From NCBI GenBank assembly GCA_938027685.1, contig CALJAM010000029.1, forward strand, positions 62,001-126,000: a DNA stretch of 64,000 nucleotides. Direction: 5' to 3'. A program made the translations under genes and the position numbers. The notes beneath the pieces are model-generated. The model ran no database searches. It was not told the origin of the DNA and was given only the letters and a program-made list of their open reading frames with translations. The number at the start of each line of letters is the position of its first letter. The first letter of the stretch is position 1. This DNA comes from an uncultured Bryobacteraceae bacterium (GTDB lineage: Bacteria; Acidobacteriota; Terriglobia; Bryobacterales; Bryobacteraceae). This document shows positions 27,188 through 34,905 of this stretch, in pieces.

Positions 27188-27949
27188 TTAGCGCGGCGTT
27201 GCGATCTGCACCAGGAAATTGCGGAACATTTCTACGGCGGGCAACGCGGGCCCGGCGTGCTCTCGGCGTCCGCCGCTCGCCTCGAGGATGTGCGAGAGCG
27301 CGACCCAGCGCGTGCTTTGCAGACCGCGGCCGTCATCGAAGCAATAGAGGATCTCCGAGAACTTGACGGGCAACGGAACCATCCGGATGGTCTCGGGTCG
27401 GGGATCTGCGCAGTGCGCCGGCGGGGAGGTGACAAAATACTCGCGGCAGCGCATAGGCCGGTCCGGGTAGATGCTGCACGATTGGTTTTCCAGAAACGGG
27501 CACGGCTCGCCCAACAGGAAGTACTCCATGCCGATGCGACGACGCGCATCCAGATCGGCCAGCTTGCCGGTGTCGAGCAGCCGTTCCCACAGGCCCGCAG
27601 CCGTCAGCTTCCCGCGCAGGTGCTGAAAGCGATCACGCAGCCGGCTCCGACGAGGCTCCGGCATTTCGTGCAGCAGTCGCGCCAGGCGGCGAGCCTCGGC
27701 CTCGCTCACGGGGACCAACTGCGCACAGCAGGCTCCGCATCCGGCTTTGCAGGAAACCCTCTGTCCCAGCTCTTCGGCCTGCGCAATGACGGCGCCCAAG
27801 TAGGCGTCCGCGAAGGCGTAAAGGACGGGAAGCAGTTCCTCCACCGTGACGGATTCGGCGGGCAGGTTTACGGCGGCCTCCAGCGTCCGGTTGCCCACCC
27901 GCAATCGGAAACGCGCCTCGATCCGCCGGTCGCTTGCCTCCTGCGCCAT
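27188..27949 (-). CDS. YkgJ-family cysteine-cluster protein
   Basis: 253 residues. 'CKAGCGACC' (Cys67, 71, 74, 75) and the downstream 'EPCPFLENQSCSIYPDRPMRCREY' are the CxxxCxxCC...CPF...CxIYxxRPxxCR pattern of the YkgJ/Fe-S zinc-cluster (CxxCxxCC) family. Members are thought to bind a metal or Fe-S cluster; their role is not established. It lies 13 nt downstream of the sugar-isomerase-like gene, probably in the same transcript. Confidence 0.8.
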   Translation of the reverse strand: MAQEASDRRIEARFRLRVGNRTLEAAVNLPAESVTVEELLPVLYAFADAYLGAVIAQAEELGQRVSCKAGCGACCAQLVPVSEAEARRLARLLHEMPEPRRSRLRDRFQHLRGKLTAAGLWERLLDTGKLADLDARRRIGMEYFLLGEPCPFLENQSCSIYPDRPMRCREYFVTSPPAHCADPRPETIRMVPLPVKFSEILYCFDDGRGLQSTRWVALSHILEASGGRREHAGPALPAVEMFRNFLVQIATPR

Positions 27950-27962
27950 CCCCGGCCCGCTT

Positions 27963-29357
27963 TCACATCTCGTGTATGACTTCGAAGCCCATCAGCCGGC
28001 CCATTTTCTCCAGCACGCTGACGTGATCCCCGTAGAATATCACGCGGTGCAATCCGGCCTGGTAGGAATGCAGCCACTTCTCGGCATCCTTGACGCGCGT
28101 GCGGATCTTGGTCCGGCAGCCGCGGTCGCTGTCCTCTGCTGCGGTCACTTCCGCCGTCGATACCAGCATCGCCGCCGGATCGCGGAACTCCGCGCAGGTG
28201 ACGGTCTCACCCGCAGGCATGAGCACCTGCATCACTACGCCGTCGTTGGTTTCCAGATGGTTGCGCAGGATGTAAGGCGACGCGGGCCCGCGGATGCCTT
28301 TCATGCGCGTGGCCGAAACGCAGTGGGCGTGGATGACCTCGTTGCGGCTGGTGTCGAAGACCGGGTCGGAAACAAAGCCCGGCATGCCCGAGTACGAGGT
28401 GACGAGCAGTTGCGTCATCGTGGACCGCAGGTCGGCCTCGCAGACGCCGTACAGACCCACGTCGTTCAGCTTCGACCAGGCGATGCAGGGATAGGCCGGC
28501 ATCCTGCCCGCCAGCAGGCCGCCGAAACAATCCACCGTCATCGCGTTGGCCTGCTCGCGCCGCAGGATCTCGCAGACGCCGTGGTAGTAGCGAACCGCGT
28601 CTTCGATTTCCGGCGATTTGGGCTCCACCACGCGCAGGGCGCCCGCCACGAGTTCCTCGGCCTCCCTGCGCGCGCGGTTCCGGTCCGCGGCGCGGAAGGC
28701 CTCGTGCAGATCGTCGTAGGTGAGGAACTTGATCGTCGTGCCGTAGCGTTCGGTGAAGCCTGCGGCCAGCTTTTCCAGATTCTGCGGCCGCATGGCAACT
28801 ACGAGCACTTTGCTTTTGCGCAGGTGGCGAATGGTGCGGAAGATCCCCATGTAGGGATCCAGATCGCCAAAGCTGGATGAGGCTACGACGTCGAGCCTGC
28901 CGCGCGTCCTGCGCCGCTGGGCGATGCCCGCCCAGTGATGGCCCGCATAAGGCAGCGCCAGGACCAGCACCGGCAGCTTCACGGCCTCCAGCAGCTCGGG
29001 CAGCGGACTCGGGATGCTGACGTAGGTCGCCAGCACCGCGTCCACGTCGCCCAGTTTCTGCGCCCAGGCTTCGATATCGTCGCGCGTGCGCAGCAGCTCG
29101 CCGCCCACGAAACGCACGCGCCCGGCATGCTTGCGCTCGACTTCAGCCAGGCGGGCCTCGATCTGCTTGACCTCGGCTTCGACGTCCAGGGTCGGCTTCG
29201 GCCAATGCAGTTGCGTGCCCGAAAGGTAGACCTTGTGAACTACCGCCGGCTCGGACCACGGGCCCTCCAGGATAGGCCCCTCAGCCGCGCGGAGTCTTAA
29301 CGGCAAACAACCGAGTGAGAGAGCGAATTCACGACGCGTCAATAGTTCCGCCGGCAT
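27963..29357 (-). CDS. Tat-signal sugar-isomerase-like protein (L-fucose/L-arabinose isomerase fold)
   Basis: 464 residues. The N-terminus 'LTRREFALSLGCLPLRLRAAEG' is a twin-arginine-type signal. The body resembles COG2407 (L-fucose isomerase-related): alternating Rossmann-like segments, 'VLVLALPYAGHHW', 'DLDPYMGIFRTIRHLRKSKVLVV', and the C-terminal 'MTVDCFGGLLAGRMPAYPCIAWSKLND' with 'CEADLRSTMTQLL'. Cytoplasmic isomerases normally lack export signals, so an exported homologue is odd; it may bind rather than convert sugars. TATAAT lies 10 nt before ATG 29357 with no ribosome site. The ykgJ-like gene follows. Confidence 0.72.
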   Translation of the reverse strand: MPAELLTRREFALSLGCLPLRLRAAEGPILEGPWSEPAVVHKVYLSGTQLHWPKPTLDVEAEVKQIEARLAEVERKHAGRVRFVGGELLRTRDDIEAWAQKLGDVDAVLATYVSIPSPLPELLEAVKLPVLVLALPYAGHHWAGIAQRRRTRGRLDVVASSSFGDLDPYMGIFRTIRHLRKSKVLVVAMRPQNLEKLAAGFTERYGTTIKFLTYDDLHEAFRAADRNRARREAEELVAGALRVVEPKSPEIEDAVRYYHGVCEILRREQANAMTVDCFGGLLAGRMPAYPCIAWSKLNDVGLYGVCEADLRSTMTQLLVTSYSGMPGFVSDPVFDTSRNEVIHAHCVSATRMKGIRGPASPYILRNHLETNDGVVMQVLMPAGETVTCAEFRDPAAMLVSTAEVTAAEDSDRGCRTKIRTRVKDAEKWLHSYQAGLHRVIFYGDHVSVLEKMGRLMGFEVIHEM

Positions 29358-29367
29358 GATGCCGACG

Positions 29368-29406
29368 ATTATACTGCCGACGCGACCCCGTCGGGGCCGC
29401 TATAAT
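29368..29406. promoter_or_regulatory. Divergent TATAAT promoters around a CCCCG-T-CGGGG palindrome
   Basis: A perfect TATAAT faces each way: 29373-29368 on the minus strand (isomerase-like gene, 10 nt from its ATG) and 29401-29406 on the plus strand (zf-TFIIB gene, 19 nt from ATG 29426). An 11-bp palindrome at 29386-29396 sits between them where -35 contacts would fall, and could be an operator. Confidence 0.5.
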
Positions 29407-29425
29407 GTCTGCTTTCCGAACGATC

Positions 29426-29728
29426 ATGCCGTTCAAGCCCAGCGAGAAGGAAGAGGAATACTTCGCGCGCCAGCAGGTCGAGCTGAAGCGCAAGCTTGCC
29501 GAGGAGGCCCGGCGCAAACTGGAGGCCGAGGAACGCGAGCGGGCGCGTCAGTTGCACTTCATGAAATGCCCCAAGTGCGGCATGGATTTGGAGGAGGTTG
29601 CCTTCTCGGACGTGCGCGTGGACAAATGCTTCAGTTGCGGCGGCCTCTGGCTGGATGCGGGCGAGCTGGACCGCATCCTCGACAAGGAAGCGGGCTTCCT
29701 CCGCCGGCTCCGCAGCATTTTTGCCTGA
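29426..29728 (+). CDS. zf-TFIIB-type zinc-ribbon protein
   Basis: 100 residues from ATG 29426; the in-frame ATG at 29405 lies inside the -10 box and is rejected. Residues about 8-43 are a charged coiled coil. Cys48-x2-Cys51 and Cys68-x2-Cys71 form a zinc ribbon ('CPKCGMDLEE...VDKCFSCGGLWLDAGELDRI') of the zf-TFIIB family (COG3809). It is a small cytoplasmic protein of unknown role, convergent with the methyltransferase gene (2 bp between stop codons). Confidence 0.8.
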   Translation: MPFKPSEKEEEYFARQQVELKRKLAEEARRKLEAEERERARQLHFMKCPKCGMDLEEVAFSDVRVDKCFSCGGLWLDAGELDRILDKEAGFLRRLRSIFA

Positions 29729-29730
29729 AT

Positions 29731-31233
29731 TCAGGCCGACGCGTCGTCCGGCGACAGGCTTTCCGGCAGTAGGAAACCGCGAAGCATCAAGTCGCGCACG
29801 AGCGGCAGGGCCTGCGCGATCACTTTATCGGGGGCCACGCCGAGCTCCACCGCCAAGTGGACCAGCAGGTCGCGCAGTTGCTGCCTGCCGTCCATGCGCG
29901 CGAGCAGACCCCTGATCCTCGCATCCACGCGTCCCTCACAGGTCGGGCCTGCGGACAGGCGTATGTGCGCCGTGGTCGTCCGCCACCGTCCCTGATGCGC
30001 TTCGGATTCTTCGATCAGCCGGGCATCGGGCGAGAGTCGCAGTCGGGCCGTCAACAGCTCGTCATCGGCAGTGGACTCCAGGTAGTCGCGCAGCCGGAAC
30101 CCTAGTTCCACCCACCGGCCCGTCTCCGGCCCGATCTGCCCGGGCACGTCGTCAAATCGCGTCCAATTGCGTCCGCTGCGGCGCCGCATTACCAGTACGC
30201 CGCTGGAAACCGCCTCGATCCGCTCCCGTTCCAGATACTCCATCCACTCCCGGTACAGACGACCGCTTTGCTCAGGACCCACGGGCTCGGTGTCCCGCAC
30301 CCAAAGGTAAGCGTAGATTGGCGCGGTCTGGCGCGACTGCCGCAGCACCCAGGCGTCGCATCCCGAGCCGGCGAACCACGTTTGCAGCCGGTCCCGCCAG
30401 TCCTCGCCTGCGCGCTCGGCCCAGTCCAGCGTCATCTGGAGGAAGCCGCCTTCTTCCAGGAACTCGGGGGCCTCGCGCACCAACGTCTCTGCAAAACGAT
30501 CGGCGGGTTCGCCGCTGTCGCGATAATAGTAGCGCAAGGCGGGCGAGATGGCGAAGGGCGGGTTGACCACGATGAGATCGAACTTGCTTCCGGACAGGGG
30601 CTCGAAACGGTCGCCCTGAATTAAACATATTTTGTCGACATTGTTCAATTGGAGGTTGAAGCGCGCAAACTCCAGTGCGCGGGGGTTGCAATCGGTCGCC
30701 ACGACGCGCTCGGAGTGCGCCGCGGCCAGCAGGGCCTGCACGCCGCATCCGGTGCCCAGATCGAGGGTGCTGCGCACCGGCCTGCGCAGGGTGAAATTAG
30801 CCAGGGTGACGGTGCTGGGAGTGACGCCCATGACCTGATCGGTCCGTCGGGCGATCTCCGGCCGCTGCGGCTGATCGACGGCTAACAGCAGGCTGCGGAA
30901 AGGCGTCAGCCGCACGCAGGCGGTCACTGCGTCGCCCCGTCGCTCGATCAGGCCCCAGCCGGCGCAGGCCGGCAGCAGATCGGCGCCGAGCGCCGATTCT
31001 GCCTCGCTGTGCGTTACCGTGAGGCCGAGCAGAAAGAGCCGGACGAGGACGTCCAGGCGCTTGCCTTCACGGGTCAAATAGAGCAGGTGGGGCAGGTGGG
31101 TGTCCAAACGTTCGGGCAAGTGGGTTGCGCCGAGCAGCGCGAGCAATCCCTGCTCGTCGTAGCCGGCTTCCTGTAAAGTCTTCCGCAATGCGGCTAAATC
31201 CTGGGAACCGGGCGTGACCAGCATATGGTTCAC
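29731..31233 (-). CDS. Class I SAM-dependent methyltransferase (HemK/RlmG-like NPPF motif) with flanking helical domains
   Basis: 500 residues from GTG 31233 (ATG 31224 also possible). An N-terminal all-helical domain (about 1-135) precedes the Rossmann methyltransferase. Motif I is LDLGTGCGVQALLAA (about 157-171), the acidic end of strand 2 is 'VVATDCNPRALEFAR', and motif IV is VVNPPF (about 222-227). NPPF/NPPY enzymes methylate an amide or ring nitrogen on protein, rRNA or DNA; the substrate is not readable. The C-terminal 170 residues are an extra domain of unknown role. Confidence 0.82.
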   Translation of the reverse strand: MNHMLVTPGSQDLAALRKTLQEAGYDEQGLLALLGATHLPERLDTHLPHLLYLTREGKRLDVLVRLFLLGLTVTHSEAESALGADLLPACAGWGLIERRGDAVTACVRLTPFRSLLLAVDQPQRPEIARRTDQVMGVTPSTVTLANFTLRRPVRSTLDLGTGCGVQALLAAAHSERVVATDCNPRALEFARFNLQLNNVDKICLIQGDRFEPLSGSKFDLIVVNPPFAISPALRYYYRDSGEPADRFAETLVREAPEFLEEGGFLQMTLDWAERAGEDWRDRLQTWFAGSGCDAWVLRQSRQTAPIYAYLWVRDTEPVGPEQSGRLYREWMEYLERERIEAVSSGVLVMRRRSGRNWTRFDDVPGQIGPETGRWVELGFRLRDYLESTADDELLTARLRLSPDARLIEESEAHQGRWRTTTAHIRLSAGPTCEGRVDARIRGLLARMDGRQQLRDLLVHLAVELGVAPDKVIAQALPLVRDLMLRGFLLPESLSPDDASA

Positions 31234-31283
31234 ATTGTCGACAGAACGATGCTACCAATGCTTTCAGTTGGGCGCACGGGGTC

Positions 31284-31313
31284 TTGACGCGTTCGGCGGC
31301 GCTGCGTTACGAT
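31284..31313 (+). promoter_or_regulatory. Promoter of tRNA-fMet
   Basis: TTGACG (31284-31289) and TACGAT (31308-31313) are spaced by 18 bp. The predicted start, 6-8 nt after the -10, coincides with the first base of the mature tRNA at 31319. Confidence 0.5.
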
Positions 31314-31318
31314 CAAAT

Positions 31319-31395
31319 TGCGGGGTGGAGCAGCCTGGTAGCTCGCCGGGCTCATAACCCGGAGGTCGGTGGTTCAAATCCACCCCCCGCAACCA
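31319..31395 (+). tRNA. Initiator tRNA-Met (CAT anticodon)
   Basis: The 77-nt cloverleaf includes an encoded CCA: 7-bp acceptor (TGCGGGG/CCCCGCA), D stem GAGC/GCTC, anticodon stem CCGGG/CCCGG with loop CTCATAA, and T arm GGTGG-TTCAAAT-CCACC. Three consecutive G-C pairs in the anticodon stem and the A11-U24 pair identify the initiator. Unlike the classic bacterial C1xA72 mismatch, this gene predicts a U1-A72 pair. Confidence 0.97.
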
Positions 31396-31480
31396 CCACT
31401 CGCGCCGGTCAGCACCGCTTAAGGAAGACTCGCCCGCAGGATGCCGAGTTTCCACGCAACGGCACGCGACCCGGATTCGT

Positions 31481-31486
31481 TATACT
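31481..31486 (+). promoter_or_regulatory. -10 box of the S41 protease gene
   Basis: TATACT at 31481-31486 gives an expected start near 31493. A GGGGAG ribosome site (31502-31507) follows, before ATG 31519. No matching -35 is seen. Confidence 0.45.
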
Positions 31487-31518
31487 GTTAGCGGATCCCG
31501 CGGGGAGCCTTTTTCTTT

Positions 31519-33126
31519 ATGCGACGAAGTCGGAAATACTGGCTCTTGATTCCGCTGGTGGTGGCGCTGTCGTCCGCGCTGGGCGGCATGCTGAGCCCCG
31601 CCGCCGGCACGCCGGAGACCTTCGCCGAAGACGACATCAAGGCGGTCCTGCGCACCTTCACGACCATCTATCGCGCGGTCGAACAGAACTACGCGGCCCC
31701 GCCGGATCCGGATCGTGCCATTTACAAGGGGGCCATCCCCGGGATGCTGCGCACGCTGGATCCGCATTCCAGCTTCCTGGATCCGCGCGAGTTCCAGCTC
31801 ATGCGCGAGGAGCAGAGAGGCCACTATTACGGCGTGGGCATGCAGATCGGCCCTGACCGCCACGGTCGCATCGGCAAGACCATCGTGATCGCGCCGTTCA
31901 CGGGCTCGCCCGCTTACAAAGCGGGCATCCGTCCCGGCGACCTCATCCTGGCCGTGGACGACAAGCCGGTGGAAGGTCTCTCGCTGAACGAGATCGCGGA
32001 CATGCTCAAAGGCCCCAGGGGCACCAAAGTCAAGGTGACCATCGGGCGCGAGGGGCATGAGCAGCCTCTGGTGTTCGAGATCGTGCGCGATGAGATCCCG
32101 CGCCGCAGCGTGGAGGACGCTTTCTGGCTGCGCCCCGGCATCGCCTATCTGGGCATCTCGCAGTTCAGCGAAACCACCAGCCGCGAAGTCGAGGAGAGCC
32201 TCAGGCGCCTGGGCGAACACCAGATCAAGGGACTGATCCTCGATCTGCGTTACAACCCCGGCGGCCTGCTCAGCGAGGGCGTGGCCGTCGCCGACCGCTT
32301 CCTACAGAAGGGCCAGACCATCGTTTCGCACCGCGGCCGCTCGTCGCCCGAGAAACCTTACGTGGCGCGGCGCGGCAGCAATTACAACTACCCCATCGTT
32401 GTGCTGGTGGATCGCGGATCGGCCTCGGCCGCCGAGATCGTGGCCGGCGCCCTTCAGGATCACGATCGCGCTTGGATCCTGGGTGAAACGACTTTCGGCA
32501 AGGGCCTCGTGCAGACGGTTTATCCGCTTTCGGAAAACACGGGGCTGGCACTTACTACGGCGAAGTATTACACGCCGAGTAACCGATCCATCCAGCGGGA
32601 GTACGCAGGGCTCTCCTTCTTCGATTACTATTTCCGCAAGAAGGAGGACGTCAAGAATCCGCAGGATGTGAAGATGACCGACAGCGGACGGACCGTCTAC
32701 GGGGGCGGCGGCATCGTGCCCGACGAGAAGTTCGAGCCGCCTAAGCTGAACCGCTTCCAGTCCGAGCTTTCGCGGCGGTACGCCTTTTTCAACTTTGCCG
32801 CGCGATATCTGGGTTCGCGCAACCCATCGCTACCCAGAAACTGGGAGCCCGATCAGGAAGTTCTGAACGCCTTCCATCAGTTTCTGCTCGAGGAAGGTTT
32901 CCGTTTCACCGAGGCGGAGTTCGCCGAGGTTCACGACTGGATCAAGTTACAAGTCAAGCTGGCGATTTACTCCAGCGCTTTCAGCGTGGATGAGGCTCGG
33001 CGCCTGACGATCCAGACCGATCCGGCCGTGGCCCGGGCCATCGAGTGCCTGCCCAAGGCCAAGGCCTTGCTCGAAAACGCGCGCCGTGTGGTGGCCCAGC
33101 GGACCGCGCCGCGAAAAGGAAATTGA
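31519..33126 (+). CDS. ctpA: C-terminal processing protease, S41 family
   Basis: 535 residues. A membrane anchor or signal (about 7-25) is followed by the CtpA lead domain ('GMLRTLDPHSSFLDPREF'), a PDZ domain (about 100-190, 'YKAGIRPGDLILAVDDKPV') and the S41 protease core. The catalytic Ser303 lies in GSASAAE and the general-base Lys328 in FGKGLVQ, so the Ser/Lys dyad is intact. The C-terminal 130 residues are helical. It cleaves C-termini of periplasmic or membrane proteins. Its TGA overlaps the TTG start of guaA (TTGA), so the two are translationally coupled, an uncommon pairing. Confidence 0.93.
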   Translation: MRRSRKYWLLIPLVVALSSALGGMLSPAAGTPETFAEDDIKAVLRTFTTIYRAVEQNYAAPPDPDRAIYKGAIPGMLRTLDPHSSFLDPREFQLMREEQRGHYYGVGMQIGPDRHGRIGKTIVIAPFTGSPAYKAGIRPGDLILAVDDKPVEGLSLNEIADMLKGPRGTKVKVTIGREGHEQPLVFEIVRDEIPRRSVEDAFWLRPGIAYLGISQFSETTSREVEESLRRLGEHQIKGLILDLRYNPGGLLSEGVAVADRFLQKGQTIVSHRGRSSPEKPYVARRGSNYNYPIVVLVDRGSASAAEIVAGALQDHDRAWILGETTFGKGLVQTVYPLSENTGLALTTAKYYTPSNRSIQREYAGLSFFDYYFRKKEDVKNPQDVKMTDSGRTVYGGGGIVPDEKFEPPKLNRFQSELSRRYAFFNFAARYLGSRNPSLPRNWEPDQEVLNAFHQFLLEEGFRFTEAEFAEVHDWIKLQVKLAIYSSAFSVDEARRLTIQTDPAVARAIECLPKAKALLENARRVVAQRTAPRKGN

Positions 33127-34895
33127 CAGGCGCGCCTGATCGGCCCCAAATCACGGTTCTGGATGCAGGGGGGCAATACTGTCATCTGATCGCGCGCAAG
33201 GTGCGCGAGGCCGGCGTCTACGCGGAGGTCCGCCCCAGCGATACGCCGGCGGCCGCGCTGGCGGGCCGCCGGGGACTGATCATCTCGGGCGGACCCAGCA
33301 GCGTTTACGAGCCCGGCAGCCCCTCGGTCGACCCCCGCATCTTCGAGCTTGGCATTCCCGTGCTCGGCATCTGTTACGGCCACCAGTTGATGGCGCACCT
33401 GTTGGGCGGCGTCGTCCAACGCGGCGATAAAGGCGAATACGGCCTGGCCATACTGGAGCAAAAGGACGCCGGACGGCTTCTGGACGGCTTGCCTGAGCGG
33501 CATCAGGTTTGGATGAGCCACCGTGATACGGTCACCGCCCTGCCGCCCGGCTTTCGGCTGTTGGCCGCCACCTCTGTCTGCCCCATTGCGGCTATGGGCG
33601 AGTTGAGCCGCAATTTCTTCGGCGTGCAGTTCCATCCCGAGGTCGTACACACCGTTCACGGGCGGCAGATTCTCGACAATTTCCTCTTCGCCATTTGCGG
33701 GTGCCGTCGTGATTGGGACGTGCGGGGGCGCGTTCCCGAACTCGAAGCGCGAATCCGCACCACCGCGGGCGACCGCAAGGTCTTCTTCTTCGTTTCGGGG
33801 GGAGTCGATTCGGCGGTGGCGTTCACGCTGTGCCTGCGCGCACTGGGCGCCGAGCGCGTGACGGGCTTCTACGTGGACACGGGATTCATGCGCGAGGGCG
33901 AAACCGAGTTCGTCCGCGAGCTGTTCGAGCGGCTTGCCCCGGGTGCCGTCCGCATCGTGGAAGCCGCGCCGCGCTTTCTTTCGGCGCTGGCGGGCGTGTG
34001 CGATCCGGAGCGCAAGCGCCGCATCATCGGCGACGAGTTCATTCACATCCAGCAGGAGATTCTGGAAGGCGGCCGGTTCCTGGAAGGCCGCTGGATGCTG
34101 GGACAAGGAACGATTTATCCGGATACGATCGAGTCGGGCGGCTCCGGCCAAGCGGCCGTCATCAAGACGCACCACAACCGCGCGCCCGGCGTCCAACGCT
34201 TGCTGGAAGCGGGCCTGGTCATTGAACCGCTGAGTTCCTTTTACAAGGACGAAGTGCGCGCGATCGGACGTGAGCTCGGCCTGCCGGAAGAGCTTCTGGA
34301 GCGCCATCCTTTTCCCGGGCCCGGTCTGGCGATCCGTTGTCTGTGTGCGGAGGCCGAGAGTGCCATGGAGCGCCGTCCCGAAGGCTGGCTGGCGCCGCTG
34401 CGCTCGGTCGGGGTGCAGGGCGATGCGCGGAGTTATCGCGCCGTGCTGGTGCTGGCGGAGCGGCCCGCGCCGGAGCTGGAAACCCGTGCCGCGGATCTGG
34501 TCAATCGCATCCCGGGCATCAACCGCGTCGTAGCGCGCGTGGCCGGACACGCTCCGCTCGAAAGGCTGCGCGTGCGCCCGGCCACGCTTACGGAGGAGCG
34601 CCTGGCGCGTTTGCGTCGCGCCGATGCCGAGGTGCGCGCCATCTCGCATCGCTCGGGCTTCGACCGCCGAGTCTGGCAGTTCCCGGTCGTGCTGATCCCG
34701 CTGGGCGAGCGCGAGCGTCCCGATTCCGTGGTCCTGCGCCCGGTGGATTCCGTGGACGGCATGACGGCCCGTGCCGTCCTCATGGATCGCCCCCTTTTGG
34801 ATGAGATGGCCGCCGCCCTGCTAGCGGTGGAAGGGATCTCTGCCGTCTTCTACGATCTCACGCACAAGCCGCCTGCCACGATCGAGTGGGAATGA
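33123..34895 (+). CDS. guaA: GMP synthase (glutamine-hydrolysing), long eukaryote-like form
   Basis: 590 residues from TTG 33123; an AAAGGA site lies just upstream and longer frames only run into ctpA. The amidotransferase domain has Cys84 (GICYGHQL), His171 and Glu173 (FHPEV). The ATP-pyrophosphatase has the SGGVDS loop (225-230), 'IKTHHN' and 'RHPFPGPGLAIR'. E. coli GuaA has 525 residues; here the C-terminus contains an additional block ('SVGVQGDARSY', 'NRIPGINRVV', 'ATLTEERLARLRRADAE', 'QFPVVLIPLG') before the usual 'KPPATIEWE' end. This extra dimerisation-like block resembles the one in human GMPS. It makes GMP from XMP. Confidence 0.95.
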   Translation: MTGAPDRPQITVLDAGGQYCHLIARKVREAGVYAEVRPSDTPAAALAGRRGLIISGGPSSVYEPGSPSVDPRIFELGIPVLGICYGHQLMAHLLGGVVQRGDKGEYGLAILEQKDAGRLLDGLPERHQVWMSHRDTVTALPPGFRLLAATSVCPIAAMGELSRNFFGVQFHPEVVHTVHGRQILDNFLFAICGCRRDWDVRGRVPELEARIRTTAGDRKVFFFVSGGVDSAVAFTLCLRALGAERVTGFYVDTGFMREGETEFVRELFERLAPGAVRIVEAAPRFLSALAGVCDPERKRRIIGDEFIHIQQEILEGGRFLEGRWMLGQGTIYPDTIESGGSGQAAVIKTHHNRAPGVQRLLEAGLVIEPLSSFYKDEVRAIGRELGLPEELLERHPFPGPGLAIRCLCAEAESAMERRPEGWLAPLRSVGVQGDARSYRAVLVLAERPAPELETRAADLVNRIPGINRVVARVAGHAPLERLRVRPATLTEERLARLRRADAEVRAISHRSGFDRRVWQFPVVLIPLGERERPDSVVLRPVDSVDGMTARAVLMDRPLLDEMAAALLAVEGISAVFYDLTHKPPATIEWE

Positions 34896-34905
34896 CCGCG
34901 GCCGG

